From: an uncultured cyanobacterium
GTDB lineage: Bacteria; Cyanobacteriota; Cyanobacteriia; PCC-6307; Cyanobiaceae
Direction of reading: 5' to 3'
Length of the DNA stretch: 64,000 nucleotides
Assembly (NCBI GenBank): GCA_913047395.1
Contig: CAJWUF010000002.1
Coordinates: forward strand, 1 to 64,000
In this document: in pieces, positions 63,064-64,000 of the stretch
Layout: each line of letters begins with the position of its first letter
Position numbering within the stretch: position 1 is the first letter of the stretch
Notes under the pieces: generated by a model
What the model was told of the DNA's origin: nothing
The model's database searches: none
Seen by the model: only the letters and a program-made list of their open reading frames with translations
Program-made: the position numbers and the translations under genes

Positions 63064-64000
<937 letters not shown>

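Overview
The window is chromosomal DNA from a marine picocyanobacterium, most likely a low-light-clade Prochlorococcus of the MIT9313/MIT9303 type or a close marine Synechococcus. This is inferred from gene content: cyanobacterial atp1-type ATP synthase operon with a b/b-prime pair, separate atpDC, split rpoC2, PSRP-3/Ycf65, Ycf35, a high-light-inducible protein, Ccs1/CcdA cytochrome c biogenesis, BioK-type biotin operon, DUF2811/DUF1818/DUF3143/DUF3326/DUF4278 families. Two remnants of prochlorosin-type (Nif11-leader) lanthipeptide precursors point the same way. Base composition looks near 50% GC in the core genes and is clearly AT-richer in a few islands. I saw no tRNA, rRNA or CRISPR array.

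Layout. 1-4.8 kb: EVE-domain protein, DUF2811 protein, rpoZ with a DUF1818 partner, an Hsp70-like protein and pyrR. 4.8-6.8 kb: gpmI and secG. 6.8-8.9 kb: an AT-rich island with decayed gene pieces and two unknown small genes, closed by a strong bidirectional terminator. 9-13.2 kb: groES-groEL, with a CIRCE operator, divergent from atpD-atpC. 13.2-15.3 kb: a transaldolase-family gene, PSRP-3 and a HAD hydrolase. 15.3-18.9 kb: an accessory stretch with a truncated integrase, a decayed lanthipeptide leader, a GH57 enzyme, and a near-complete prochlorosin precursor interrupted by one amber codon. 18.9-26.2 kb: pepP, a CNNM/CBS protein, a GTPase, nadD, nadE and ald. 26.6-29.1 kb: a membrane protein of unknown role, a DUF3326 protein, a small conserved protein and a 2Fe-2S ferredoxin. 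29.2-35.1 kb: the main ATP synthase operon (atp1-B-E-F'-F-H-A-G) with a clear terminator. 35.2-40.1 kb: a methyltransferase, ftsW, ccdA (no ordinary start codon) and ccs1. 40.3-46.7 kb: an unknown membrane protein, queF, a DUF4278 protein, glnB, a TlyA-type methyltransferase, purB and fumC. 46.8-47.2 kb: a decayed MFS transporter. 47.3-50.1 kb: a Ski2-like helicase. 50.2-55.2 kb: the biotin operon bioF-bioK-bioC-bioD-(51-aa peptide) followed by bioA. 55.2-63.9 kb: DUF3143, a J-domain protein, rsmG, the AKR/ferredoxin/Ycf35/DUF2997/HEAT cluster, an AmpG-like transporter, rlmN, a 50-aa Hli protein and the 3' end of rpoC2.

Functionally most of the window is housekeeping: energy conversion (complete F1Fo ATP synthase in two loci), NAD and biotin synthesis, glycolysis/TCA/purine steps, cytochrome c maturation, translation and protein folding. 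The accessory interest is in small decayed islands. The main one is the 15.3-18.9 kb segment, where two Nif11/ProcA-type leader sequences sit beside an integrase fragment. The better preserved copy would encode an intact 88-residue prochlorosin precursor but for a CAG-to-TAG change at codon 5. No lanthipeptide synthetase is in the window, so any modifying enzyme would have to act from elsewhere, as is known for ProcM.
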